Assembly (NCBI GenBank): GCA_947575805.1
Contig: CANPOY010000009.1
Location: 1-64,000 of the forward strand
Source: an uncultured Lachnospiraceae bacterium
GTDB taxonomy: Bacteria > Bacillota > Clostridia > Lachnospirales > Lachnospiraceae
Reading direction: 5' to 3'
DNA: 64,000 bases
Positions 18,803 to 28,902 of the stretch are shown here, in pieces. How positions within the stretch are numbered: position 1 is the first letter of the stretch; every line of letters begins with the position of its first letter. Below the pieces are notes generated by a model, which made no database searches, was not told where the DNA came from, and saw only the letters and a program-made list of their open reading frames with translations. The position numbers were made by a program, and so were the translations under genes.

Positions 18803-20628
18803 CAGCAATAATGCTGCATAATATACTGTACTTCCGTCTTTCCCCTGTATGTATTCTTTCCCATCTGGTAAACCACGGACAGTTTCATCCGGGATGCCCC
18901 CGCGTACAGCGCCGCCTCGCTCCCGGGACCATACTTCTCCTCCAGAAAGGCTCCGAATATCTCCAGATTTCCAAAGTACACCAGCTGCCTTCTGTTTCCC
19001 TCCGGCGTCTGTACGGTGTACCTGGCGCAGTTTTTATTGGCTCCCATCTTAAAACCCGACAGAAAGATCAGATCCTTCTGTGCAAACAAAGGCTTGGGAT
19101 TTCCCACCCCGAAGGGCTCCAGAAGGTTCATCTCATCCGCCAACTCCTCGGTACCATAATCCATGGGCATAGGCACGTCAATATGCACCCTGACTGTAAA
19201 ATCCTCCTCCGTCAGCCTGCAGCGCTCATTGATTTCCCTGCGAAAGGCCTCAATTATTTCCTCTTCCGAGCCGGCGTCCCCGTCCAATACCGTCCGCGCC
19301 AAGGATGGCGCTGCCATGGACAATCCGGCCGCCATGGCATGACCGCCAAACTTTGCAAAGTACTGCTTAACCTCCGTCATGGCGTTATACATATGATAGC
19401 CCTCTATGGAGCGTCCCGAACCCTTAACCCCCTCTTCTCCCCTGGTGAGGATAAAGACCGGGTGGTTATATCTCTCCCGGATTCTTCCGGCTACAATTCC
19501 CGCCAGACTCTCGTGCACCGTCGGAAGATAAATGACCATCACCTTGTCTTTTGTCATGTGATGCGCTTCAATCTGACGCTCCGCCTCCTCCACTCCCTTC
19601 ATGGTCAGGCTCTTGCGGCTGTCGTTCATCTCTTTCAGCTCCCGCGCCAGCCCATAGGCCTCTGCCCTGGTACCGCTCTGCAGAAGCTCCAGGGCACGCC
19701 TTGCGGTGTCCAGCCTGCCTGTGGCGTTAAGGCAGGGACCTATGACAAATCCCAGATGATAAACGTTCAGAACCGCCATATCCAGCCGGTTGACCTCCGC
19801 CAGCGCCCGCAGGCCCTGATTCCCGGAGTTCCTGAGACGATTTAAGCCCGCCTTCACAAGAATCCGGTTCTCGTCCTTTAACTCCATCACATCACAGACA
19901 GTAGAGAGGGCGGCAAACTCCAGCAGCTCATCCAGAATTTCCTCCAGAGCAGAATTCCCGGTTCGCTCCCACAGTGCCCTGATCAGCTTATAGGCTACCA
20001 CTCCGCCGCAGATACCCGGAAAAGGATAACCGCACTGCTCCTGCTTGGGATCGATGACAGCCAGTGCAGGGGGCAGGATCTCTCTTCGCACCTCAGTCCC
20101 GTCCTCATCGGTCTCCATTCGGAAGGGAACCTCGTGATGATCCGTGACAATCACCCGCATACCGTAAGAAGCCGCCAGTTCAATCTGGGATACCGCCGCA
20201 ATGCCGTTGTCACAGGTAACGATCATTTCCACCCCGTCCTGCCTTGCCTCTTCAATTAGCGTATCGTTCAAACCGTAACCATCGTGAATACGATGGGGAA
20301 TCGCTCCGTCCACCCTCGCTCCCAGCGCCTTCAATCCTTTTATCAGAATGTAAGTGGAACAGATACCATCCACATCATAATCTCCGATCACCCGGATGAA
20401 AGTCCCCCGCTCTGCCGCCTCGATAAGGAATCCCACCGCTTTTTCCATGTCCTTCATCAGCCAGGGCGAATAGCAGTCTTCCAGGGTTCCCTGCAAAAAC
20501 TTTTTGATCTGCCTTTCCTCCGTCAGATCCCGGTTACGCAGAATCCTCGCCAGCACGGGACTGATGCCGAATTCGGCTGCCCATTTATCAAAATCCGCCT
20601 TTTTTGCCGCCACATACCACTTTTCCAT
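18802..20628 (-). CDS. recJ: Single-stranded-DNA-specific exonuclease RecJ
   Basis: VIGDYDVDGICSTYIL; VTDHHEVP; GGHAMAAGLSM. Confidence 0.94.
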   Translation of the reverse strand: MEKWYVAAKKADFDKWAAEFGISPVLARILRNRDLTEERQIKKFLQGTLEDCYSPWLMKDMEKAVGFLIEAAERGTFIRVIGDYDVDGICSTYILIKGLKALGARVDGAIPHRIHDGYGLNDTLIEEARQDGVEMIVTCDNGIAAVSQIELAASYGMRVIVTDHHEVPFRMETDEDGTEVRREILPPALAVIDPKQEQCGYPFPGICGGVVAYKLIRALWERTGNSALEEILDELLEFAALSTVCDVMELKDENRILVKAGLNRLRNSGNQGLRALAEVNRLDMAVLNVYHLGFVIGPCLNATGRLDTARRALELLQSGTRAEAYGLARELKEMNDSRKSLTMKGVEEAERQIEAHHMTKDKVMVIYLPTVHESLAGIVAGRIRERYNHPVFILTRGEEGVKGSGRSIEGYHMYNAMTEVKQYFAKFGGHAMAAGLSMAAPSLARTVLDGDAGSEEEIIEAFRREINERCRLTEEDFTVRVHIDVPMPMDYGTEELADEMNLLEPFGVGNPKPLFAQKDLIFLSGFKMGANKNCARYTVQTPEGNRRQLVYFGNLEIFGAFLEEKYGPGSEAALYAGASRMKLSVVYQMGKNTYRGKTEVQYIMQHYC

Positions 20629-21024
20629 CTACATCTCCCGTCCATCGGCCTGCTGTTCTCCATACACACTTTCAGGGACGCATTCTCACACGCCCCGTTA
20701 GTGTATCATAAAAAGATGAAATTGAACAGCTAAACTTCCGGCCACACTGAACTGTTTACTGCGTAAAGATAAAGAACCCCTGATACACCGCACATTGCCT
20801 GCGCGGACTACGCCCTTTAATAAGAACAAAAGATGAACAGAAATACTCCATAAATACATAATGTCGAAACAGTAACCCGAAACAGGCAGAACAACGGACC
20901 CTTAGCAAAACGGCATCGCCGCAATTCAATACAATAATATATTATCACATATATCGACAAAATACAACGTATTTCGACAAAATTTTTAAAAAATTTCAGC
21001 AATACCCCCGTTAAGGCGTTTCAC

Positions 21025-23313
21025 TCAGAAATTCAAAAAATACTTTTTTTCGAAATCGTCCGCCGGCATGGGCTTGGCAAAATAGTAGCCCTGGAATATA
21101 TCACAGCCTATGCCCGTCAGGAAATCCACCTGTTCCCTGGTTTCCACGCCCTCCGTAACCACCTCCATGCCAAGCTGTTTCGACAGGGAAATGATCATCT
21201 TGAGGATCGTCCTGCTCCGCTCCTGATGGCTCGTCTGCCTTAAAAAGCCCATATCTACCTTAAGCGTGTTCACCGGCATATCCTTAAGCATATTGAGAGA
21301 AGAATAGCCGCTTCCAAAGTCGTCCATTTCCACCATGAATCCATACTCCTGCAGCCGCTGGATCAAAATCAGCTGCTTGTCAAAATCACTCATAATGGCA
21401 CTTTCCGTAATCTCCAGCCGCAGATTGCGGGGGCTGATCTCATATTGCTCCACAAGTCCCGTGAACACCTTATATATATCTGCAAAATAGAAGTCCTTGG
21501 GAGAAATATTGACGGAAATATAATAGTCCGTAAGCCCTCTGTCCTTCCATTCCCGCAATTTTCTGCAAGCAAGATCCCATATGTACATATCCAGCCTGCA
21601 GATCAGACCCGTGTTTTCCAGAATTCCGATAAATTCTATCGGCGGTACCATCCCGCGCTCGGGATGAATCCAGCGCACCAGCGCCTCGCCACCCAGGATC
21701 CTGCCCTTGACGGACACCTGCGGCTGGATATAGAAGCAAAACTGACCATCCTCAAGGGCCGCCGCGAACTCTCCTGTCACCTTCTGCTCGCTCACGCTGC
21801 TCTCCCTTATCCCCTCGTCATAATGTGCTATCATATCCGTGAGGCTTGACTTAATGGTTTTTATCGCCATATAGGCTCTGTCACACATAACGGAAACCGC
21901 TATATCCCTGTCCACAATATCGTAAACCCCCACATGAACGCTGATTCGGTATGTGGAGGTGCCGCTCTTTTCCCCTATGCGTCGGATCTCATTCACAAAT
22001 ACATCCGGATCAAAGCGCTCTCTGGGCATACATATGGCAAATCGGTCACCTGAAAGCCTGCCGTAGACAGAACCTGAACCTGCCAGCCGCTTAAGCGCAT
22101 CCGCAATGTTCACCAGCAGCTCGTCGCCGATGTTGATTCCGAATATATCATTCACCAGCTTAAAATTCCTGATGTCGGAACATACCATACAATAAGTGCC
22201 CGGTTCTGCCTTCTGTACTGCCTTCGCCGCCACATCATAAAAATGCTCCCTGTTATAAATTCCCGTAAGCCTGTCATGAGTAGCCCGGAAGCGCTCGGCC
22301 GCCAGCTTCTCCACCTCTACCGTCTCATCGTGCATCTTGAAAAAGCAGCCCACATAATTTTCGTTTCTGTCGCACAGCCGCTTGAAGCTCACATCATAGT
22401 ATTTCTTTTGGGAATTTTCTTCCCGGATCTCCTTCCAATCCGAATCCTCGGTCTCCGAAAGCTTCCTTCCATTCATCCATTCCCTGTAATACTCTTCAAA
22501 GGGTTCCGTATTCCTGGCTCTGAAAAAACCGTAAGCCTCAGAATTTGCATAGACGCAGTTTCCCTCAATGTCAAAGCATACCACACTGTCGTCCATGTTC
22601 TTGATACTGGAGGATAAAAGCCCTTCCACCAATCCCTGGGGAACGTATATGACATTAAAATAGTAAATGGCCAGCGCCATAACGCCGTAGGTCAGCACGG
22701 AAAAATCTATCTCCAGCCTCATTACAAGATAAATCACGTTAGCCGCAATGATGATCAGCAAACTGAACAGCGTAAGCCAGAATTTTTTGCGGTACATTGC
22801 CGGAGACTTTGCTATCTTTATCCCCAGCGGAAGCACCACCAGCACCACCAGGCCGTAGATTACAAACCTGTGGAAATTGTACAGGCCGCCCCTTTCCGCA
22901 ATGCCGTAAAACAACGTGTCCCCGTCCGCCATAATGCCACAGCGGAAAATGAAAACCTTTTCAGTAACAACATTTGCATACATCATCAGGGCGTCCGCTG
23001 CCACCACAAGGTACAGGATTGCCCGCTGCACTGTTTTCGGCGTATAAACATGGGTATACTGCAGCGTATAAAACAGCATGCAGATCAGCAGAATATCCGA
23101 CACCACATAATATGTGGCATAGATCAGTTCCGCCGCAAGCTGATTTGTCGCAAGCAACGCTCCCGCATAAGCAACCATGGTACAGGGCGCCGCAATCATT
23201 ATATAGCGTATGGCCCTGGTAAGCGGGCTTTTATCCCGCCTGCCAATGACACAGCTGCAGATAAAGATGGCAGCTGCAAAGATCAACAGAAGTGTTGTAT
23301 ATACATTTCTCAT
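21025..23313 (-). CDS. Membrane protein with degenerate GGDEF and conserved EAL domain
   Basis: ~7 TM helices, PAS-like region, RLSGDRFAI at the GGDEF position, GGEALVRW, LRLEITESA, MDDFGSGYSSL, QGYYFAKPM. Confidence 0.9.
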   Translation of the reverse strand: MRNVYTTLLLIFAAAIFICSCVIGRRDKSPLTRAIRYIMIAAPCTMVAYAGALLATNQLAAELIYATYYVVSDILLICMLFYTLQYTHVYTPKTVQRAILYLVVAADALMMYANVVTEKVFIFRCGIMADGDTLFYGIAERGGLYNFHRFVIYGLVVLVVLPLGIKIAKSPAMYRKKFWLTLFSLLIIIAANVIYLVMRLEIDFSVLTYGVMALAIYYFNVIYVPQGLVEGLLSSSIKNMDDSVVCFDIEGNCVYANSEAYGFFRARNTEPFEEYYREWMNGRKLSETEDSDWKEIREENSQKKYYDVSFKRLCDRNENYVGCFFKMHDETVEVEKLAAERFRATHDRLTGIYNREHFYDVAAKAVQKAEPGTYCMVCSDIRNFKLVNDIFGINIGDELLVNIADALKRLAGSGSVYGRLSGDRFAICMPRERFDPDVFVNEIRRIGEKSGTSTYRISVHVGVYDIVDRDIAVSVMCDRAYMAIKTIKSSLTDMIAHYDEGIRESSVSEQKVTGEFAAALEDGQFCFYIQPQVSVKGRILGGEALVRWIHPERGMVPPIEFIGILENTGLICRLDMYIWDLACRKLREWKDRGLTDYYISVNISPKDFYFADIYKVFTGLVEQYEISPRNLRLEITESAIMSDFDKQLILIQRLQEYGFMVEMDDFGSGYSSLNMLKDMPVNTLKVDMGFLRQTSHQERSRTILKMIISLSKQLGMEVVTEGVETREQVDFLTGIGCDIFQGYYFAKPMPADDFEKKYFLNF

Positions 23314-23561
23314 GGCTTATCCCCTGTAACATAAGAATTCACTCCGAAAACGTTTTATGCACGAACTGCCAGACCCCGTTTTCGAGTAAGACCATGATAC
23401 CAGAATGCGGATTGTTTTGTCAATATAGCCCTATCCCCCGCAGCGCCCTTGTAATGGCCATTCCTTTTGCACAGTAAATGATTTTAAGCGTAGTTAAATT
23501 CTGATAATTTTGCTTTTGTTTATTTATTTGCATATAATTATAAATAATTTCAAAAAATGTA

Positions 23562-23590
23562 TTGACAAATCATGCAGGCCGCATTATAAT
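23562..23590 (+). promoter_or_regulatory. Perfect sigma-A consensus promoter
   Basis: TTGACA - 17 bp - TATAAT, read directly. Confidence 0.85.
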
Positions 23591-23839
23591 AGTCTTAGCA
23601 ACGAAAGAAAATGCTAAAACTTCTTCCAAACTTACAACTGAATAAGTAACAAGCGGTAACACAATCGGCAGATGTGTCAGTACACTAACTCAGGCAGCGT
23701 TTTCCAGACAATAATCCGGACACTGCAGTACAAGGTACAAAGGAACGGTGAGAAAGCACAGAGCCAAAGCAGAAATGGAAGAAAAAGAGGTAAAAAACAG
23801 AATATTAAAGGAGGTAAAGTCCATTGGACCAAACGGTTT

Positions 23840-23877
23840 GAAAGCGCGTATTGATTGCATAATCGATACGCGCTTTC
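23840..23877. other. Long near-perfect hairpin downstream of the orphan promoter
   Basis: gaaagcgcgtattgatt-gcat-aatcgatacgcgctttc, 17-bp stem, 4-nt loop, one mismatch/wobble; no adjacent T-run. Confidence 0.8.
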
Positions 23878-23890
23878 TCATGTCGCTTTT

Positions 23891-25138
23891 TCATTTCCTG
23901 CCGAACCCTTTCGGCTCCTCATCCGCTTCCAGTGCGGCAATCCGCTGGCTCACTGTAGGATGGCCATATGTAAGCTTTACCACCAACGGGTGCGGTGACA
24001 GACACATAAAGGAATTGCGTGCCACTGCCTTAAGCGCCGAAACCATCGCGCCGCCAAGACCCTGTTCCTTTGCGAAATGATCCGCCCGGTATTCAAAATG
24101 TCGGGATAAAGCAGCAACAGGCAGTCCCAGAAAAGGCGTCAGGAAAGACAGACACACGGTTTGCAGAAGATAAAGGGCAAACCCGTAGTTTATCCTGTCA
24201 AATCCAAAACAGGAATAGATTTCCGGAACAGAAACCAATGCCCAGGCCAGCAGTACCATAACCAGCAGGTTGATCAGACTCAACCCCTGCACTTTCAGGT
24301 TATCTTTATGCTTATTGTGTCCCATTTCATGTGCAAATACCGCTACAATCTCATCCGATGACATCTGTTCCAAAAGCGTATCGTACAGTACAATGGTCTT
24401 AGTCCTGCCGAAGCCGCTGAAATACGCATTAGCCCTGGTGGAGCGCCGGGAACCGTCCATCACCTTGATCTCCCCCACCGTACAGTTATTCTCGTTTAAC
24501 AGCCTGCACAGCCTTTCCCTGAGCTCCCCCTCAGGCAGGGGTTCAAATTTATTGAATGCCCTGGAAAGAACCGGATAGAGAATCAGCAACAGCAGCATCA
24601 TTAAAAAGACGATACCGGTGAATACGGGAATCAGCCAGTTTCCCAGCATCTTGTGAAGCCAGATAAACAGGCAGCAGAGCCCGCCCATCATCACCAGTGT
24701 GATCAACGTGCTTTTAATCTGATCCAGGATAAAAGTCTTTTTTGTGGTTTTATTAAAGCCATACTTCTGCTCCACCACCATCGTGCCCACATAATCACAG
24801 GGAACGGATAAGAGCAGGCCCACTATCATATTCGCCCCTATGACTGTCAGCGCTGTCAGGTACTCGTTTGCCGGAGACAGCCAATAGACAATCCAGGCAT
24901 ATACGTCCGGGCCTAAGATCAGATACACTGCCAGATACGAGAGAAGATGCCTCACAAATGCAAGCCGGGTGGTTTCTTTATAATATCTCAGCCATTTTTG
25001 ATAGGACGGCCCGTCATATACATCCGCCACATTTTCCGGAATTTTCCCTGCAGCCGACTTCATCTCCAGCCACTTGATAAAAGTCTGAAAGAAAAAAGTC
25101 AGCGTGACCATGATCACCGCTATTAGCTTGTAATTCAT
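23891..25138 (-). CDS. M48-family (CAAX/Ste24-like) metallopeptidase
   Basis: VFAHEMGHNKHKDN (HExxH); multiple TM helices; EYRADHFAKEQG; likely start MNYKLIAV. Confidence 0.92.
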   Translation of the reverse strand: MNYKLIAVIMVTLTFFFQTFIKWLEMKSAAGKIPENVADVYDGPSYQKWLRYYKETTRLAFVRHLLSYLAVYLILGPDVYAWIVYWLSPANEYLTALTVIGANMIVGLLLSVPCDYVGTMVVEQKYGFNKTTKKTFILDQIKSTLITLVMMGGLCCLFIWLHKMLGNWLIPVFTGIVFLMMLLLLILYPVLSRAFNKFEPLPEGELRERLCRLLNENNCTVGEIKVMDGSRRSTRANAYFSGFGRTKTIVLYDTLLEQMSSDEIVAVFAHEMGHNKHKDNLKVQGLSLINLLVMVLLAWALVSVPEIYSCFGFDRINYGFALYLLQTVCLSFLTPFLGLPVAALSRHFEYRADHFAKEQGLGGAMVSALKAVARNSFMCLSPHPLVVKLTYGHPTVSQRIAALEADEEPKGFGRK

Positions 25139-25301
25139 CTTTCCGCTCCTTTTCCGCCCGTTAAACGGACTCACTCCAACCTGGTTTTCTGTTTCTTGAA
25201 GTATACCGCCAACCAATCAAAAAAACGCCAAAAAAGATTAAAGAAAGATTCAAAATTTCAGTTTTGCCGCAGTCAAGTCACTGCAGCAGATGAAGCGCCG
25301 C

Positions 25302-26810
25302 CTATCCGGATTCGTCCCCTGCGTCAGGCACCTGCTTCCCCGCAGCATTTTGAAAACCGGCCACTGCCTTCATGGCCTGGGGAATTGCAATGTTTGTTCC
25401 CGCGCCTGCCACACAGCCGCCCGGACAGGCCATCCCCTCAATCAGACAGCCGTTTTTCTTGCCTGCCTTGGCCAGCAGCAGCATTTTCCGGCATTCCGCC
25501 AGACTTTCTGCGTGTTCGATCTTAACCTCTGTGCCGGGATGATAAGTCTCGATACACTTTTTGATCGCATCAGCCACGCCTCCTGCCACACCGTATCCTC
25601 TGCCGGCCCCCGTGGCATCCTCCAGGGCATCCATAACCCGAATTTCCTCCAGAAGAATGCCTTTCGCCTCAAACATACCGGTAAGTTCTTCAAAGGTAAT
25701 CACAAAGTCTACATCCGAACGCACCGTCCGCCTGCTGGCCTCCAGCTTTTTGGAAGCACAGGGACCGATAAATACCACGGAAGCATCCGGGTGTTTCTCC
25801 TTAATAATACGGGCTGTGGCCACCATGGGCGTAAGCTCATTGCTGATCTTGTCGATGGCCTCCGGAAACAGCTTTTTGGCCATCATTGACCAGGATGGAC
25901 AGCAGGAGGTCAGTGCAAAAGCCTGTTTCCCCGTGGCCACCTCTTTCACATAGTGCTCTGCCTCCTTGATACAACCAAGATCTGCACCCAGGGCCGTCTC
26001 GTATACATCCGCAAACCCCAGCTCCTTTAATGCTGCCTTAAACATATCCGGTGTCACCCCCGGTCCAAACTGCCCCACAAAGGCAGGCGCTACCTGGGCA
26101 ATAATCTTCCTGCCGGACTGCATGGCCCGTATGAGCTGAAAGATCTGAGATTTATCCGCAATGGCTCCAAACGGGCAGCTAACCATGCACTGACCGCAGG
26201 ATACACATATTTCACTGTCAATGCAGGCCCTGCCGAACCCGTCGCTCTTAATGGCATTAACCCCGCAGACCGCCTTGCAGGGCCTTTCCTTATGACTGAC
26301 AGCATCGTAAGGACATACCTCTTTGCATTTCCCGCAGCGAATACACTTTTCCTGGTCTATCACCGATTTCCCGTCGGCCATGGTAATGGCCTGCTTCGGG
26401 CAGACGCTATGACAGGGATGGGCCGCACAGCCCATGCAGGCGCTAGTCACCTCATAACGGTTCTCCGGACAGGCGTTGCAGGCCGAAGGAATCACCTGCA
26501 TCAGCGGCGGCTCGTAGTATTTCTCGTCAATGTTGCTCTCTTCCAGGCCTTCTGTCAAATGCCCCGGATGATCTCTGTTTTCCGGCCGAAGGCTCATTCC
26601 CATGGCCAGGCGCAGCCGCTCCCTGACGATAGCGCGATCCCGGTAAACGCTCTCCCAATACTGGGATTTCTCATAATCAACTATCTTATAAGGCAGGGCT
26701 TCCATATCATCCTTTAAATTTGATGAAGTATACGCCAGATTTGCCACTTCCTTAAACACCCGTCTCCTGCGCCGCCTCACCGGAGTATCAATTCCCCGCA
26801 TATCACTCAT
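25302..26810 (-). CDS. Monomeric [FeFe] hydrogenase-like protein with N-terminal 4Fe-4S domains (group B-like)
   Basis: H-cluster motifs TSCCPSW, GPCASKK, EGMACPGGC; several CxxCxxCxxxCP motifs. Confidence 0.85.
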   Translation of the reverse strand: MSDMRGIDTPVRRRRRRVFKEVANLAYTSSNLKDDMEALPYKIVDYEKSQYWESVYRDRAIVRERLRLAMGMSLRPENRDHPGHLTEGLEESNIDEKYYEPPLMQVIPSACNACPENRYEVTSACMGCAAHPCHSVCPKQAITMADGKSVIDQEKCIRCGKCKEVCPYDAVSHKERPCKAVCGVNAIKSDGFGRACIDSEICVSCGQCMVSCPFGAIADKSQIFQLIRAMQSGRKIIAQVAPAFVGQFGPGVTPDMFKAALKELGFADVYETALGADLGCIKEAEHYVKEVATGKQAFALTSCCPSWSMMAKKLFPEAIDKISNELTPMVATARIIKEKHPDASVVFIGPCASKKLEASRRTVRSDVDFVITFEELTGMFEAKGILLEEIRVMDALEDATGAGRGYGVAGGVADAIKKCIETYHPGTEVKIEHAESLAECRKMLLLAKAGKKNGCLIEGMACPGGCVAGAGTNIAIPQAMKAVAGFQNAAGKQVPDAGDESG

Positions 26811-26842
26811 GATTTATACCCTTTGCTCTTCCCTCTTTCCGA

Positions 26843-27919
26843 TTAACTTTCTCCCATCTTTGCCAGCTTCGCCGCCTGGTCGGCGGCAATACAGGCGTCC
26901 AGGATCTCCTGAATGTCCCCGTTCATCACTTTGTCCAGCTTGTAGATCGTGAGGCCGATGCGGTGATCCGTGACCCGCCCCTGAGGAAAATTATAGGTCC
27001 GTATCTTCTCGGAGCGATCCCCCGTGCCGATCTGGCTCTTCCGCATTTCCGCTTCCGCGTCATGCCGCTGCTGCTGCTCTATGTCATACAGCTTTGCCTT
27101 CAGCAGAGCAAATGCCTTCGCCTTATTCTGTATCTGGGATTTTTCCGTCTGGCTGTACACCACGATGCCGGAAGGATAATGAGTCAGGCGCACCGCCGAA
27201 TCCGTGGTATTAACGCACTGCCCGCCGTTGCCGGATGCCCGCATCACATCGATGCGGATGTCTTTGTCGTCTATCACAATATCAATATCCTCATCTACCT
27301 CCGGCATCACTGCTACACTGATGGTAGACGTATGAATGCGCCCTCCGCTCTCCGTCTCCGGCACACGCTGTACCCTGTGTACGCCGCTCTCGTACTTCAT
27401 CCGGGAGTAGGCTCCCTGCCCGCTAACCATAAACTGTACTTCCTTCATGCCGCCGATTCCGATTTCATCGGCATTCAGAGTCTCCACTTTCCACCTCTGG
27501 CTCTCCGCATAATGTACATACATACGATAGATCTCCGCTGCAAACAAAGCCGCCTCGTCACCGCCGGCGCCTGCCCGGATCTCTACAATCACATTCTTGT
27601 CATCATTGGGGTCCTTGGGCAAAAGCAGGATTTTCAGCTCCTGCTCCAGCTCTTCCACCCGCTTTCTGCTTTCACTTAGGGTCTCCTTGATCATGCTCCG
27701 CATTTCTTCGTCGTTCTCTTCCTCCAGCATTTCCAGAGAATCGTCGATGTCCTGCCTGCACTTCTTATACTCCTTATAAGCGTCCACAATGGGAGTGAGA
27801 TCACTCTGCTCCTTCATCAGCTTCCGAAAGCGTTCCTGATTATTCGTCACCGTAGGCTCATGGAGCTCTTCTAAAATTTCTTCAAAACGGATCAACAGAT
27901 CCTCCAGCTTATCAAACAT
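26843..27919 (-). CDS. prfA: Peptide chain release factor 1
   Basis: GGQ motif in [43 protein letters not shown]. Confidence 0.96.
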   Translation of the reverse strand: MFDKLEDLLIRFEEILEELHEPTVTNNQERFRKLMKEQSDLTPIVDAYKEYKKCRQDIDDSLEMLEEENDEEMRSMIKETLSESRKRVEELEQELKILLLPKDPNDDKNVIVEIRAGAGGDEAALFAAEIYRMYVHYAESQRWKVETLNADEIGIGGMKEVQFMVSGQGAYSRMKYESGVHRVQRVPETESGGRIHTSTISVAVMPEVDEDIDIVIDDKDIRIDVMRASGNGGQCVNTTDSAVRLTHYPSGIVVYSQTEKSQIQNKAKAFALLKAKLYDIEQQQRHDAEAEMRKSQIGTGDRSEKIRTYNFPQGRVTDHRIGLTIYKLDKVMNGDIQEILDACIAADQAAKLAKMGES

Positions 27920-27981
27920 ATCATTCTCCCAATTTCCGCAATTGCATAGTCAACCCGGCCGCTTCCCGTTTATGCGTCAGC

Positions 27982-28902
27982 TCATTGTCCCGGATCGTCG
28001 AAGCGCAGGATGCCGCACACCACCCGATCCATGCCGCCGTAATCCTTTATCACACGAACCTCCAGAAAACCGGCCTGTTCCATCAGGCAGCACACCGCAT
28101 CCCCCTGGTCATAACCCGTCTCAAATAAAAGCATTCCGCCCTTTTCCAAATACCCGGATACATCCTCCAGAATACGCCGGTAAAACAGAAGTCCGTCCTC
28201 CCCGCCGTCCAGTGCCTGCCGCGGTTCATGATCCTGCACTTCCGGCATTAACGTGTTAATGACAGTACTCCGTATATACGGCGGATTAGAGACGATCATA
28301 TCATACTTCCCTTCCACCTTTTCAAACAAATCACTCTGTACGAAACCGACGCGCGTCCCCGCAGATGCCCCGGAAAACTCCCCAGGCGCTCCCGAATCCT
28401 CCTGCAGACCGGAACGGACAGGGACTCCCAGCAGCTTCTCTGCATTTTTCTCCGCCACCTCAAGAGCTTCCCCGGAAATATCCGCCCCTACGCCCTCACA
28501 ATTGTTGGAATAATTCAGCAGGCTGATCAAAATACAGCCGGATCCAGTACACATGTCAAGAACACGCATGCCGTCATGAAGATTTCGCAGGGCTTCCTCC
28601 ACTAAAATCTCCGTATCCTGCCTGGGAATCAGCACCTGCTCATTTACGGAAAATTCCAGTCCCATGAAATCCTGTACCCCTGTAAGGTACTGCAGGGGAA
28701 CATGCCGGGAACGCTTCTCTGTCAGCTCCCTGTACCTGCTCTCCTGTTCTTTCGTCACTTCCCTGTCCCCATGGGCCAGCAGCGTATTTCGATCCGTGCC
28801 GCAGACATGTTCCAGCAGCAGTCTCGCATCGGTATCCGCCTCTGTCACGGACGCCTGCGCCAGGGCAGCTCTTCCCATATCATAGGCATCCCTGTACCTC
28901 AT
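27982..28902 (-). CDS. prmC: Release factor glutamine methyltransferase PrmC
   Basis: VSNPPYI motif; QYLTGVQDFMGLEFSVNEQVLIPRQDTE; adjacent to prfA. Confidence 0.95.
   Translation of the reverse strand: MRYRDAYDMGRAALAQASVTEADTDARLLLEHVCGTDRNTLLAHGDREVTKEQESRYRELTEKRSRHVPLQYLTGVQDFMGLEFSVNEQVLIPRQDTEILVEEALRNLHDGMRVLDMCTGSGCILISLLNYSNNCEGVGADISGEALEVAEKNAEKLLGVPVRSGLQEDSGAPGEFSGASAGTRVGFVQSDLFEKVEGKYDMIVSNPPYIRSTVINTLMPEVQDHEPRQALDGGEDGLLFYRRILEDVSGYLEKGGMLLFETGYDQGDAVCCLMEQAGFLEVRVIKDYGGMDRVVCGILRFDDPGQ

Noticed and set aside
20700-21024. AT-rich gap with repeated cgacaaaat and a 61-aa ORF
   Set aside because: Repeat is short and imperfect; ORF is hydrophobic but has no RBS or family support.
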